A DNA stretch of 64,000 nucleotides from JAAYUJ01 sp963698165 (GTDB taxonomy: Bacteria; Desulfobacterota; Syntrophobacteria; Syntrophobacterales; Syntrophobacteraceae), in NCBI GenBank assembly GCA_963698165.1, contig CAVOPT010000010.1, forward strand, positions 290,553 through 354,552, given 5' to 3'. Below the pieces are notes generated by a model. The model worked only from the letters and a program-made list of their open reading frames with translations, did no database searches and was not told where the DNA came from. Positions 25,138 through 33,648 of this stretch are shown here, one piece after another; positions within the stretch are counted from its first letter, which is position 1, and every line of letters begins with the position of its first letter. Both the position numbers and the translations under genes were made by a program.

Positions 25138-25209
25138 AGTTCCCTCACCCCCGGTCGGGGGAGAGGGAACCATCGCGGAGCCGCATCAGATCTGGAAGCC
25201 TCGTTGTAG
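25121..25209. mobile_element. Nested inverted-repeat element (89 bp)
   Basis: Ends CTACAACGAGGCTT and AAGCCTCGTTGTAG are perfect 14-base inverted repeats. Inside, TTCCCTCACCCCCG and CGGGGGAGAGGGAA (25140-25169) form a second palindrome with one mismatch. The element interrupts the cytochrome frame and looks like a small non-autonomous transposable unit or a REP-type insertion. Confidence 0.65.
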
Positions 25210-25324
25210 CACTGAGTATTGGAGACCTCAAAAAGTCGGGGTGGAGGGGTCGGCTCGCTTTGCAGAAGGATTGGGCAGGGATGTGCCCACCCTGCTCCGT
25301 CACAATCTTTGGAGGAGGACTGGC

Positions 25325-26764
25325 ATGCGTCGGAAGACTGGGGAGAAACCGTCAATGGAAGCTCCGCTGAGTGTGCGCGCTGCATTGCATTGCTGGATTT
25401 GCGGGATCATCCTTCTTGCAGCAGTTTCAGGTTGTGCTCACTACCCTTTCAATCAACCCTTGAGGCAATACGATCCCGCGGCGGGGTATAGGGGCAGAAA
25501 CCTCATTGATCCCGTCAATGACGACCAACTCCTGCTCCTGCTCAGTTTCTCGGGTGGAGGGACCCGGGCTGCCGCCTTTTCCTACGGCGTCCTCGAAACG
25601 TTTCGGGATACGACAGTCGCCCTTCGTGGCCGTCAGCGGCGTTTGCTTGACGAAGTGGACTGGATCTCCGGGGTCTCCGGCGGGAGCTTCACGGCGGCTT
25701 ACTACGGGCTTTTCAGGGACCGCACCTTTGAGGACTTCGAGTCCAGATTCCTGAAAAAGGACGTCCAGGGAGAACTCGTCCGCGCCACCCTCTTCAACCC
25801 CGGAAACTGGGGGAAGCTCTCTTCCGCCTACTACAATCGCAGCGACCTGGCAGCGGATTACTACAACAAGCACGTATTCGAGGGAAAGACCTTTGGGGAC
25901 CTGCTTGCCCGAAAAGAACCCATGATTGTCATCAATGCAACCGACATGGTCCATGGCACGCGAGTTTCATTCATTCAAGACGCTTTCGATGCGATCTGCT
26001 CGGATCTTTCCACTTTTCCCGTGGCCAGGGCCTGTGCGGCGTCGTCGGCGGTGCCCATGGTCTTGAGTCCCATCAGCTTGAGGAATTACGCGGGCAGGTG
26101 CGGCTTCCACATGCCCGAGGCCCTTGCAGAGGCCATGAAGCCACCCAGGGACATAGCGAACCGTCGCCTGGACCTGGCCAACAACATGTTGCCCTTCCTG
26201 GATTCCAAGAAGAAGCCCTACATTCACCTGGTGGACGGGGGGGTGGCCGACAACCTGGGCCTCCGCGCCGCCCTTGAGCGTGTCAGCCTCATGGGCAGCC
26301 CTTGGGAAACCATGAAATACGCCAAGATGGAAAATGCTCACAAGGTCGTCTTCGTGGTGGTGAACGCCGAAACCGAAACCGACGACAAGTGGGATCGGCG
26401 CGAAAAGATCCCTCCCTTTGGCGCCATGCTCAGTTCGTACTCCTCCATAGCCATTGAGCGCTACAACATGGAGACGGTGGCCCTCTTGAGTGAGAGCTTC
26501 CCCCGGTGGGCCGAGGAGATTCGCAGGGGGCGGTGCGGGTCAGGGCCCATCTCCACGGAGCCGGGTTCCTGTGGGGACATCGAATTCTACCTCGTTCAAG
26601 TGAAGTTTGACGCCTTGGACGACGAAGCCGAACGCAGCTATTTTAAACGGCTCCCCACCTCATTTGTCCTCAAGCCTGAGGAGGTGGACAAACTGCGGGA
26701 TGCCGCGAGGCGCATCCTCAGGGATTCAAAAGAGTTCCAGCGGTTCCTTCACGATCTCCAGTAA
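25325..26764 (+). CDS. Patatin-like phospholipase lipoprotein
   Basis: A 479-residue putative lipid acyl hydrolase. GGAGGAGG six bases before ATG sets the start; the longer open frame upstream is not coding. The export signal ends in a lipobox (LAAVSGC, Cys about residue 37), so it is likely tethered to a membrane. Patatin motifs are all present: SGGGTRAAAFSYG (oxyanion loop), GVSGGS with nucleophile Ser, and DGGVADNLG with the catalytic Asp of the Ser-Asp dyad. The C-terminal 100 residues are outside the core domain. Likely acts on membrane phospholipids from the periplasmic side; the precise substrate is unknown. Confidence 0.87.
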   Translation: MRRKTGEKPSMEAPLSVRAALHCWICGIILLAAVSGCAHYPFNQPLRQYDPAAGYRGRNLIDPVNDDQLLLLLSFSGGGTRAAAFSYGVLETFRDTTVALRGRQRRLLDEVDWISGVSGGSFTAAYYGLFRDRTFEDFESRFLKKDVQGELVRATLFNPGNWGKLSSAYYNRSDLAADYYNKHVFEGKTFGDLLARKEPMIVINATDMVHGTRVSFIQDAFDAICSDLSTFPVARACAASSAVPMVLSPISLRNYAGRCGFHMPEALAEAMKPPRDIANRRLDLANNMLPFLDSKKKPYIHLVDGGVADNLGLRAALERVSLMGSPWETMKYAKMENAHKVVFVVVNAETETDDKWDRREKIPPFGAMLSSYSSIAIERYNMETVALLSESFPRWAEEIRRGRCGSGPISTEPGSCGDIEFYLVQVKFDALDDEAERSYFKRLPTSFVLKPEEVDKLRDAARRILRDSKEFQRFLHDLQ

Positions 26765-26792
26765 GGTCGACCAAGAGGCTGGCGGGTCTCTG

Positions 26793-26982
26793 AGAGGGTG
26801 TCAAAAAGCCCCTGCAAACCAAGCGCGTCTTTCCATCGCTCAAAAGAATCAGGGCCTTCCGAAACGTGTGAGACGGGCACAAGGCCCTATGCTACCCCAA
26901 TTCGTAGTCTAGCCCCTTGCGGGCGTTAGGGTTCGATCAGCAAACATGTATGAGATATGATGCCTTTTTGAACACGCTCTTA
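26793..26982. mobile_element. MITE-like element with degenerate ends
   Basis: AGAGGGTGTCAAAAAGCC at the left and GCCTTTTTGAACACGCTCTT at the right are imperfect terminal inverted repeats about 190 bases apart. These ends resemble those of common insertion sequences, but no transposase is encoded. It fills most of the gap between the patatin and mechanosensitive-channel genes. Confidence 0.5.
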
Positions 26983-27072
26983 GAGCATCATTTCGGGGGG
27001 GTCAGGCATGCCTGAACCCTTCCTTACACAATTGAGGTCAAAGCCCATGGGAACCATCGGGTGGAGATGCCC

Positions 27073-29580
27073 ATGAAACAGCGATTCAGAAAGCGCACGG
27101 TATGCATCGCCCTCGTTGTGGCCATTTTGTGCCTGTCGGCCATCCCTGCGGAAGCTGTTGAGCAAAAGACCCAGCAGCCTCAAGAAGTCCCTGCACCTCC
27201 ACCCACAGTGGCGATCCCGCTGGCTGAAGTGGCAACCCGGGCCACGGAGGTGTCCAATCTCCTGCAGGCCCTGAGCACCCAGTTTGTCGCCAGCCCTGCC
27301 ATCGAAGCCATCCGGAAAGAAGTTCCGGGTGTCCGAGGTCAGATGGACACGGAGCTTGCCGGGACCATGAAGATCGTGGGTGATGAGCCCACCCTCGAGA
27401 CCCTCCAGGCTCAACAAAAGATATGGCACGGGAGAAAACTCCAGACGACTGCATGGCTGAAGACACTCACGGAACGGGCCATTCACCTGCGGGAAGCAAT
27501 CAGCCGTCTGGAGGACCTGAAGAAAAGATGGACCGAAACCTTGAATGCGGCTCAGGCTTCCAACGCGCCGACGCCGGTCCTTCAGCAGATCGGCACGGCG
27601 ATCAGTGCCATCGATGCTGCGCGGACGCCCCTGGAATCGCAGCACAGCGACGTGCTGGACCTTCAGGCCGCTGTATCCCAGGAGGTTTCACGGTGCGAGT
27701 CAGTCTACGCGAAGGTGGCCCAGGCTCAGGAAAAAGCGGTTGGCGGGATCCTGACGCGGGAACGGCTGCCTCTGTGGAGTGCAGAGCTCTGGGCTTGGGC
27801 CGGTACCGCTCTTCCCGGTAAGATCGGCGAGATTGGCGCCGATTGCTGGATGGACGTACTGCAGTACGTGCGCGAACCCTCCAGGGGAATGCCCCTCCAT
27901 GTCGGATTGTTCGTGGCTTTTGCGTTGATGCTGCGTGCGGCCAGACGACGGACCCGTGATTGGGCGGCAACCGACAATGGCATGACTTCAGCCGCCATGG
28001 TTTTCGAACGCCCGTACGCCGCAGCTCTGATTGTCTCCATCTTCGTTGCCACAATGCCCACTTCTCCGGTTCCCCTGACAGTGAGGATCCTGCTTGCGTT
28101 GCTCGGGGTTTTGTCCATGATCCGGCTGGTGCAGCCGGTCGTGACTCCGGAAATGATGCGCGGCCTCTACGTCATGGGAGTCCTGATCGCCCTGGACGGC
28201 GTGAGGAGAAAATTCTCCGGTGTCCAACCCATCGAACAGGCGATTCTTCTCCTGGAGATGACCAGCGGGATCGCCGTTTTGGGATGGTCGCTCGTCTCCG
28301 GACACCTGCGGCGGATCATGGAACGCGCGAAGGGGCAGATTTCCACACGTCTCTTCCATGCAGGCGCCGTCCTCCTGACGCTCGACCTTGTCGTTGGCGT
28401 TATTGCCACTGTCCTCGGGTACATACGACTCGCCCGGATATCTGCCCCCTTCGCTCTGGGCATTGGTGTCCTGGTGTTGGCGCTTTACACCCTCGTGCAG
28501 GTGCTCGTCGGCGTGGTGGTCTTTGCCCTCCGCGTCTGGCCTTTGCGGCTCTTAAAAATGGTTCAGAACCATCGTGACATGCTGGTGCGGCGCACTCACC
28601 GGGTCCTGGTCTGGCTTGCCGTGGCCGCCGGGTTGAGCCGCTCCCTCGAATATCTCGGTTTTCTGCAGCCGGTGCTTTCCTCGGTGGAGGCGTTGCTGAC
28701 CAATAAGCTGGAGCGCGGCTCCGTAAGCATCTCCCTTGGCGACATTCTCGCCTTCGTCCTCACGGTCTGGGCTGCATACCTTCTCTCGGCATTCATTCGA
28801 TTCGTTCTCAAGGAGGATGTATACCCCAGGATCCTCATCGACCGCGGCCTGTCCTATGCCGCCTCGAGGCTCCTGCACTACACGATCCTCGCCCTGGGTT
28901 TCGTCCTGGGACTGGGGGTGCTTGGGGTGGATCTCACCAAGATCACCGTTCTGGTCGGGGCATTGGGAGTGGGTATCGGATTCGGGCTGCAGAGCGTGAT
29001 CAACAACTTCGTCTCCGGCCTGATCCTCCTCTTTGAACGGCCGATCCACGTGGGCGACACCATCGAGGTGGGGAACCTGCAGGGAGAAGTCAAGCGGATC
29101 GGCATCCGAGCCAGCACGGTCCGCACGGGCCAGGGGGCCGACATCATCGTTCCCAACGCCCAGCTCGTTACGGAAAAGGTGACCAACTGGACCCTCGGGG
29201 ATCGGCTGCGGCGCATCGACTTGCCGGTGGGGGTGAACTACGGTGCGGCGCCCAAGAAAGTGATCGAGGTGCTGGAGGCTGTGGCACTGGCTCACCCCCG
29301 GGTTTTGCGGAACCCAAAGCCCCGTGGCCTCTTTGTGGGCTTCGGGGACAATTCCATAAACTTTGAGCTGCGGGCCTGGACGGACCAGTTCGCTGACTGG
29401 TCAGTGATTCGTAGTGAGCTGACGGTGTCCCTGTACGATGCCGTGCAGGTGGCGGGAATGTCATTTCCCTTTCCTCAGCGGGAGGTGAGAATGCTGAATG
29501 ATCCTGCAGCCGGGTTGTCCACGGCTTCCACTTCGAAGCGATCCGCACCGGGAGCGCCGGAGGAAAACCACCAGGAGTGA
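27073..29580 (+). CDS. Large MscS-family mechanosensitive channel
   Basis: An 835-residue inner-membrane channel expected to open under membrane tension and release solutes. A signal peptide (MKQRFRKRTVCIALVVAILC...AEA) leads to a periplasmic, coiled-coil-rich region to about residue 230, then about nine membrane helices. The MscS core spans about 600-810: the pore helix region ITVLVGALGVGIGFGLQSVI with NNFVSGLILLFERPIHVGD, then the beta domain (IEVGNLQGEVKRIGIRAST, IIVPNAQLVTEKVTNWTLGD). The size and N-terminal region recall MscK/YbdG-like long channels. ATG at 27073 has GGTGGAG eight bases upstream. Confidence 0.87.
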   Translation: MKQRFRKRTVCIALVVAILCLSAIPAEAVEQKTQQPQEVPAPPPTVAIPLAEVATRATEVSNLLQALSTQFVASPAIEAIRKEVPGVRGQMDTELAGTMKIVGDEPTLETLQAQQKIWHGRKLQTTAWLKTLTERAIHLREAISRLEDLKKRWTETLNAAQASNAPTPVLQQIGTAISAIDAARTPLESQHSDVLDLQAAVSQEVSRCESVYAKVAQAQEKAVGGILTRERLPLWSAELWAWAGTALPGKIGEIGADCWMDVLQYVREPSRGMPLHVGLFVAFALMLRAARRRTRDWAATDNGMTSAAMVFERPYAAALIVSIFVATMPTSPVPLTVRILLALLGVLSMIRLVQPVVTPEMMRGLYVMGVLIALDGVRRKFSGVQPIEQAILLLEMTSGIAVLGWSLVSGHLRRIMERAKGQISTRLFHAGAVLLTLDLVVGVIATVLGYIRLARISAPFALGIGVLVLALYTLVQVLVGVVVFALRVWPLRLLKMVQNHRDMLVRRTHRVLVWLAVAAGLSRSLEYLGFLQPVLSSVEALLTNKLERGSVSISLGDILAFVLTVWAAYLLSAFIRFVLKEDVYPRILIDRGLSYAASRLLHYTILALGFVLGLGVLGVDLTKITVLVGALGVGIGFGLQSVINNFVSGLILLFERPIHVGDTIEVGNLQGEVKRIGIRASTVRTGQGADIIVPNAQLVTEKVTNWTLGDRLRRIDLPVGVNYGAAPKKVIEVLEAVALAHPRVLRNPKPRGLFVGFGDNSINFELRAWTDQFADWSVIRSELTVSLYDAVQVAGMSFPFPQREVRMLNDPAAGLSTASTSKRSAPGAPEENHQE

Positions 29581-29661
29581 TCGGGCAAGTTGGAAAACCC
29601 CGAAGTCCCGCCCTGGAAAACGGCATGATTGGGGCGCGGCTCCCACAGGAAAGGAGTTTTC

Positions 29662-29690
29662 AAACCCCCCGGTTCATCCGGGGGTTATTG
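29662..29690 (+). terminator. Possible rho-independent terminator
   Basis: ACCCCCCGGTTCATCCGGGGGTTATT can fold into an eight- or nine-pair GC-rich hairpin after the channel gene, followed by a weak T stretch. The rest of the 303-base gap before the encapsulin gene holds only a small GGCCGGCC...GGCCGGCC palindrome. Confidence 0.45.
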
Positions 29691-29883
29691 CATTGATTAA
29701 TGGGGGGAGTTCTGTTAGACAGCTCTAGCCAGGGGGAAGCAGCTGTGCTCTTGGAAATTTTTGCAGCGGATGAGGTGGAAATGCCTTGGCCGGTCCCCCA
29801 ACAAAAGGCTTCATTTCCGACGGCCGGCCTTGCCGGCCCCGCACCTGATTGTTTGTCAATGAACCCATGAGGAGTCGTGTCTT

Positions 29884-31200
29884 ATGCCGGAGGAACCCAT
29901 CAAACAAAAACAGAGTCTGAGCACGGGTGAGGCCCGTAATCTGGCCACCACGACCAAAACGGTCCCTCAAATGGAGGCGATCACACCCCGCTGGTTGCTC
30001 CACATGCTGCCTTGGGTGCAGGTGCAATCGGGAACATACCGGGTCAACAAGGTAAGGGTTTCGTTCAAGGAGGAGAAGAAGTTCGATGAATCGGCCCGGG
30101 CGATCCTTTCCACCCGGTTTGATTCCAACCGCTACGAAGCCGGGGAGCAGATCGTCAAAGAGGGAGACGACCTGAACAAGCTCTTCCTCGTAGCCCGTGG
30201 CAAGGCGGAGGTGACGAAGGTCGGAGCCCACGGGAAGCGATTGAGAGTGGCTTTGCTTGGTGAGGGAGAGTACTTCAAGGGGAGCTCTTTGATCGATGAC
30301 GATGCCTCAACTACCGTCACGGTGATTGCGCTCACCCCATGCACCATCGTCTCCCTCGATTTGGCGCGCCTTGCGGGAATCCTGGAAGAGGCCCCCCAAC
30401 TGGGGGAGCTCATCAAGTACATGCAGGAAGAGCAAATAGCGCGAGATGAACTCTCCAGGAGAAACATCGCCATCTCATCGAGCCACAAGGGCGAGGCGTC
30501 TCTTCCCGACACCTTCATCGACTATGAGAGCGAACCCAAGGAGTACCCCCTCAGTATCGTGCAGACCATCGTTCGCGTCCACACCCGAGTGAGCGACCTC
30601 TACAACGACCCGATCGATCAGTTGCGCGAGCAGCTGCGCCTCACCATCGAAGGCATGAAGGAGAAGCAGGAATGGGAAATGTTCAACAACCCTGAATTTG
30701 GTCTCCTTAACGTGGTTGACCCCTCCATGCGAATTTCAGCCCGAAAGGGCATGCCGACGCCTGACGATCTGGACGAATTGATTTCCAAGGTCTGGAAGAA
30801 GCCTGCCTTCTTCCTGGCCAACCCCGCAACCATCGCTGCCGTCGGGCGTGAGTGCACCCGGCGGGGTGTTCCCCCACCAACGATCACCATGTATGGCGTG
30901 CCCTTCTTCACGTGGCGCGGCATTCCCTTCATTCCGTCCGACAAGATCCCGGTTGAGGACGGAAAGAGCAATATTCTTCTCCTTCGCGTGGGGGAAAAGG
31001 ATCAGGGTGTGGTGGGTCTCCATCAGGCCGGCATACCGGGGGAACAGATGCCAAGCCTTTCCGTGCGGCTGATGGGAATCGACAGCAAAGCCATCGCATC
31101 CCACCTGCTCACTCTGTATTTCTCAGTGGCAGTCCTCGCAGACGATGCTCTGGGTATGCTGGAGGACGTGGATGTGGGGTATTGGCACGAGTATGTATAG
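29884..31200 (+). CDS. Family 2 encapsulin shell protein with cyclic-nucleotide-binding-like insert (family 2B)
   Basis: A 438-residue shell protein predicted to self-assemble into a protein nanocompartment. The N-terminal part (LSTGEARNLATTTKTVPQMEA, in part, then WLLHMLPWVQV, GTYRVNKVR) and the part after residue 200 (DTFIDYESEPKEYPLSIVQT to DVGYWHEYV) match the SrpI-type HK97-fold encapsulins. Residues about 70-190 are inserted and read as a cyclic-nucleotide-binding fold (FDSNRYEAGEQIVKEGDDLN, LFLVARGKAEV, LGEGEYFKGSSL), which defines the CBD-bearing form. The usual FGE...RxA ligand residues are replaced. GAGGAG precedes ATG. The desulfurase gene follows in the same direction. Confidence 0.88.
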   Translation: MPEEPIKQKQSLSTGEARNLATTTKTVPQMEAITPRWLLHMLPWVQVQSGTYRVNKVRVSFKEEKKFDESARAILSTRFDSNRYEAGEQIVKEGDDLNKLFLVARGKAEVTKVGAHGKRLRVALLGEGEYFKGSSLIDDDASTTVTVIALTPCTIVSLDLARLAGILEEAPQLGELIKYMQEEQIARDELSRRNIAISSSHKGEASLPDTFIDYESEPKEYPLSIVQTIVRVHTRVSDLYNDPIDQLREQLRLTIEGMKEKQEWEMFNNPEFGLLNVVDPSMRISARKGMPTPDDLDELISKVWKKPAFFLANPATIAAVGRECTRRGVPPPTITMYGVPFFTWRGIPFIPSDKIPVEDGKSNILLLRVGEKDQGVVGLHQAGIPGEQMPSLSVRLMGIDSKAIASHLLTLYFSVAVLADDALGMLEDVDVGYWHEYV

Positions 31201-31343
31201 GAAGCCTTTCTTCAGGGCCATCGGGGCAATCCGGGGGCATTTTCCCCTGAGCACCGATGCTCTGAGCCAAGCACTTTACTTGAGGTATGATCATGGTTCA
31301 AAAGACGTCCGGCTTCTCACCTCCTTTGCAGAGAGGTGAGATC

Positions 31344-33248
31344 ATGTCCGGTGATGGCCCCGAGGAACTCCAGGATCTCCAAGTCATCGCCAGGATTGCC
31401 AATGAGCTTTATCAAGAGGCTCCGAAGGTGCTCCGAGAGACTGAAAATCTAACCGGTGGCCTGGCTGGGAACAAGAACCTGATGGGGAGACTTCCCGGCA
31501 GTGAAACGGATATGCGGGCCGAGACGATTCCTTCGGAGACAAATCCTTCTGCTGTTGGGTTGAACCAAGTGAGCACCATTCCCTCCACACCTTCCGCAGG
31601 GGCCGCCGCGCCTCAGGAGGGGAGCAGGATGGCGGGGATGGCCAGGGAAGAAGCCGGAACCAAGGATCCTATCTCAGGAGCCATGCCAGATTTCTGTGAT
31701 CTGTTCCCGGAGATCCCAGCATCCAGCAGGGTCTCATTCCAACCCCTGGAGAATCTTCAGGAGTACTATTTTTTGCCCAGGAGACCTCCCTCGCCTGAGA
31801 ACCCATCGGTGCCCGAGATAGCTGCAGATCATCAATACCGGGCAAGGTATCTTGAGGGACATGAGTACGCCCCGCAAAACGTCCTCCCGGACGAACTCCG
31901 CCTGCTGGATTCTTTCGACCAGGGTTTTTTGAACACCGTTTCTCCCCATCCTCCCAGGGAATATCAAGAGTACTATTTTCTGCCTGAATTGCGTGAGCCA
32001 ACTGAACCGGCCTTGCCGACCCTCCCTCGACCCGTGGGATTGTTCGATGTCGAGGCGATTCGCCGGGACTTTCCCGTGCTCCAGCAGAAGGTCCATGGCA
32101 AACCGCTTGTCTGGCTGGACAATGCGGCCACCACGCAGAAGCCCCAGGCTGTCATTGATGCTGTGGCCCGCTTCTACGAGGAATACAACTCGAATATCCA
32201 CCGAGGAGCCCATGAACTGGCGGCGCGGGCAACCGATGCCTATGAGGACTCCAGGAAGAAGATCCAGGAGTTCATCGGGGCAGGCAGCGCCCAGGAAATC
32301 GTTTTTGTGCGAGGGACGACGGAGGCCATCAATCTCGTGGCCCAGTCCTTCGGCAGGAAATACATCGGTTCGGGGGATCAGATCGTGGTGACGGAGATGG
32401 AACACCACGCGAACATCGTGCCCTGGCAGATGCTCTGCGAGGAAACCGGGGCCGTGCTGCGGGTGGCCCCCGTCAATGAGCTCGGTGAAGTGATATTGGA
32501 GAAGTACGGCGAGCTGCTTGGTCCAAGAACCAAGCTGGTAGCCCTGACCCACGTTTCCAACGCCCTCGGGACGGTCAACCCCATTGAAATCATGACGAGA
32601 ATGGCTCACGGAGTGGGAGCTCGCGTCCTGGCGGACGGGGCCCAGTCCATTCCTCACTTCCCCATCAATGTACAGGCCTTGGACTGTGACTTTTTTGTCT
32701 TCTCCGGGCACAAGCTGTTCGGGCCAACGGGCATTGGGGCTCTGTACGGAAAGAGGGATCTGCTGGAGTCGATGCCCCCGTGGCAGGGAGGCGGAAGCAT
32801 GATCTCCGACGTGACATTTGAGAAGACCGTCTACAACACTGTGCCCCACAAGTTCGAGGCTGGGACCGGATCCATTGCCCCTGCAGTAGGGCTTGGAGCA
32901 GCCATCGACTACTTGGTGCGCATCGGGTTGCCCACAGCTGCACGATACGAGGAACAAGTCCTCGAATATGCCACCGCGGCGCTCTCGGAAATCCCGGGAT
33001 TGCGCCTGATCGGGACTTCCCCGAGCAAGGTGAGCGTCCTCTCATTTGTTCTGGAAGGCATCTCCAACGAGGAAGTGGGAAAGCTCCTGGACAGGGAAGG
33101 CATAGCAGTGAGAGCGGGGCATCACTGTGCTCAGCCTGTTTTGCGAAGGTTCGGCCTTGAGAGCACCGTCCGGCCATCCATTGCCTTTTACAACACGTTT
33201 GAAGAGATCGACAGGCTGCTTGCTGCGATTCATGGCATCAGACGATGA
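31344..33248 (+). CDS. Encapsulin cargo: SufS-type cysteine desulfurase with long N-terminal targeting extension
   Basis: Removes sulfur from cysteine as an enzyme persulfide, giving alanine. The 634-residue protein has a standard SufS-like domain from about residue 233 (FDVEAIRRDFPVLQ), with PLP Lys at about 457 (SGHKLFGPTG) and catalytic Cys at about 595 (RAGHHCAQP). The first 232 residues are Pro/Glu/Ser-rich and disordered-looking, with QEYYFLPRRPPSPENPS at about 139 and QEYYFLPELREPTEP at about 208; such extensions load desulfurases into family 2 encapsulins. GAGAGGTGAG precedes ATG at 31344; starts at 31287 or 31293 are possible. A cargo role is inferred from architecture and gene order. 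Confidence 0.87.
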   Translation: MSGDGPEELQDLQVIARIANELYQEAPKVLRETENLTGGLAGNKNLMGRLPGSETDMRAETIPSETNPSAVGLNQVSTIPSTPSAGAAAPQEGSRMAGMAREEAGTKDPISGAMPDFCDLFPEIPASSRVSFQPLENLQEYYFLPRRPPSPENPSVPEIAADHQYRARYLEGHEYAPQNVLPDELRLLDSFDQGFLNTVSPHPPREYQEYYFLPELREPTEPALPTLPRPVGLFDVEAIRRDFPVLQQKVHGKPLVWLDNAATTQKPQAVIDAVARFYEEYNSNIHRGAHELAARATDAYEDSRKKIQEFIGAGSAQEIVFVRGTTEAINLVAQSFGRKYIGSGDQIVVTEMEHHANIVPWQMLCEETGAVLRVAPVNELGEVILEKYGELLGPRTKLVALTHVSNALGTVNPIEIMTRMAHGVGARVLADGAQSIPHFPINVQALDCDFFVFSGHKLFGPTGIGALYGKRDLLESMPPWQGGGSMISDVTFEKTVYNTVPHKFEAGTGSIAPAVGLGAAIDYLVRIGLPTAARYEEQVLEYATAALSEIPGLRLIGTSPSKVSVLSFVLEGISNEEVGKLLDREGIAVRAGHHCAQPVLRRFGLESTVRPSIAFYNTFEEIDRLLAAIHGIRR

Positions 33249-33344
33249 ATCATGGGGAGGGACCCAACAACGGACACAGAAAAGGGGACCACCTGGTTAA
33301 AGGATCAGTTCATCATCCCTGAGCCAGAGGTAAAAAGGGGCCGT

Positions 33345-33440
33345 CCCCCCGGCGAACCCCGGATCGGAAGTCCGGGGCAGGCGCCGGGGTCCAGGGAGCT
33401 TCAAAAACCTGGATTCCGGCTTCCGCCGGAATGACGAAAG
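33345..33440. repeat. REP-like composite element
   Basis: CCCGGCGAACCCCGGATCGG and GTCCGGGGCAGGCGCCGGGG, then ATTCCGGCTTCCGCCGGAATGACG. It is the third clear copy of the two-hairpin repeat found at 24087. It lies in the 400-base gap between the convergent desulfurase and PIN/TRAM genes, where it could also act as a terminator. Confidence 0.55.
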
Positions 33441-33648
33441 CCGGATATGAGATACTTCATTGCGTGGGGTTGTACTTGGAGAGCATCGGTGCTCTTGAGT
33501 CCAAGCGGGCAATGGAAAGGGCAATCTGCTTCAGTTTTGAAGGCTTGCTTCAGACAGTCTTCGTTCAAGGATGATCGAATGGCGGCGCGTCCTTGAGGCA
33601 TTCGCGCCGGGGTCGGATAAGGCTCTCATGAGCCGGGGGCACTTGAAG

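Noticed and set aside
24911..25324. Long N-terminal extension of the patatin frame
   Set aside because: The frame passes through the cytochrome fragment and the inverted-repeat element; the ribosome site and lipoprotein signal point to 25325.
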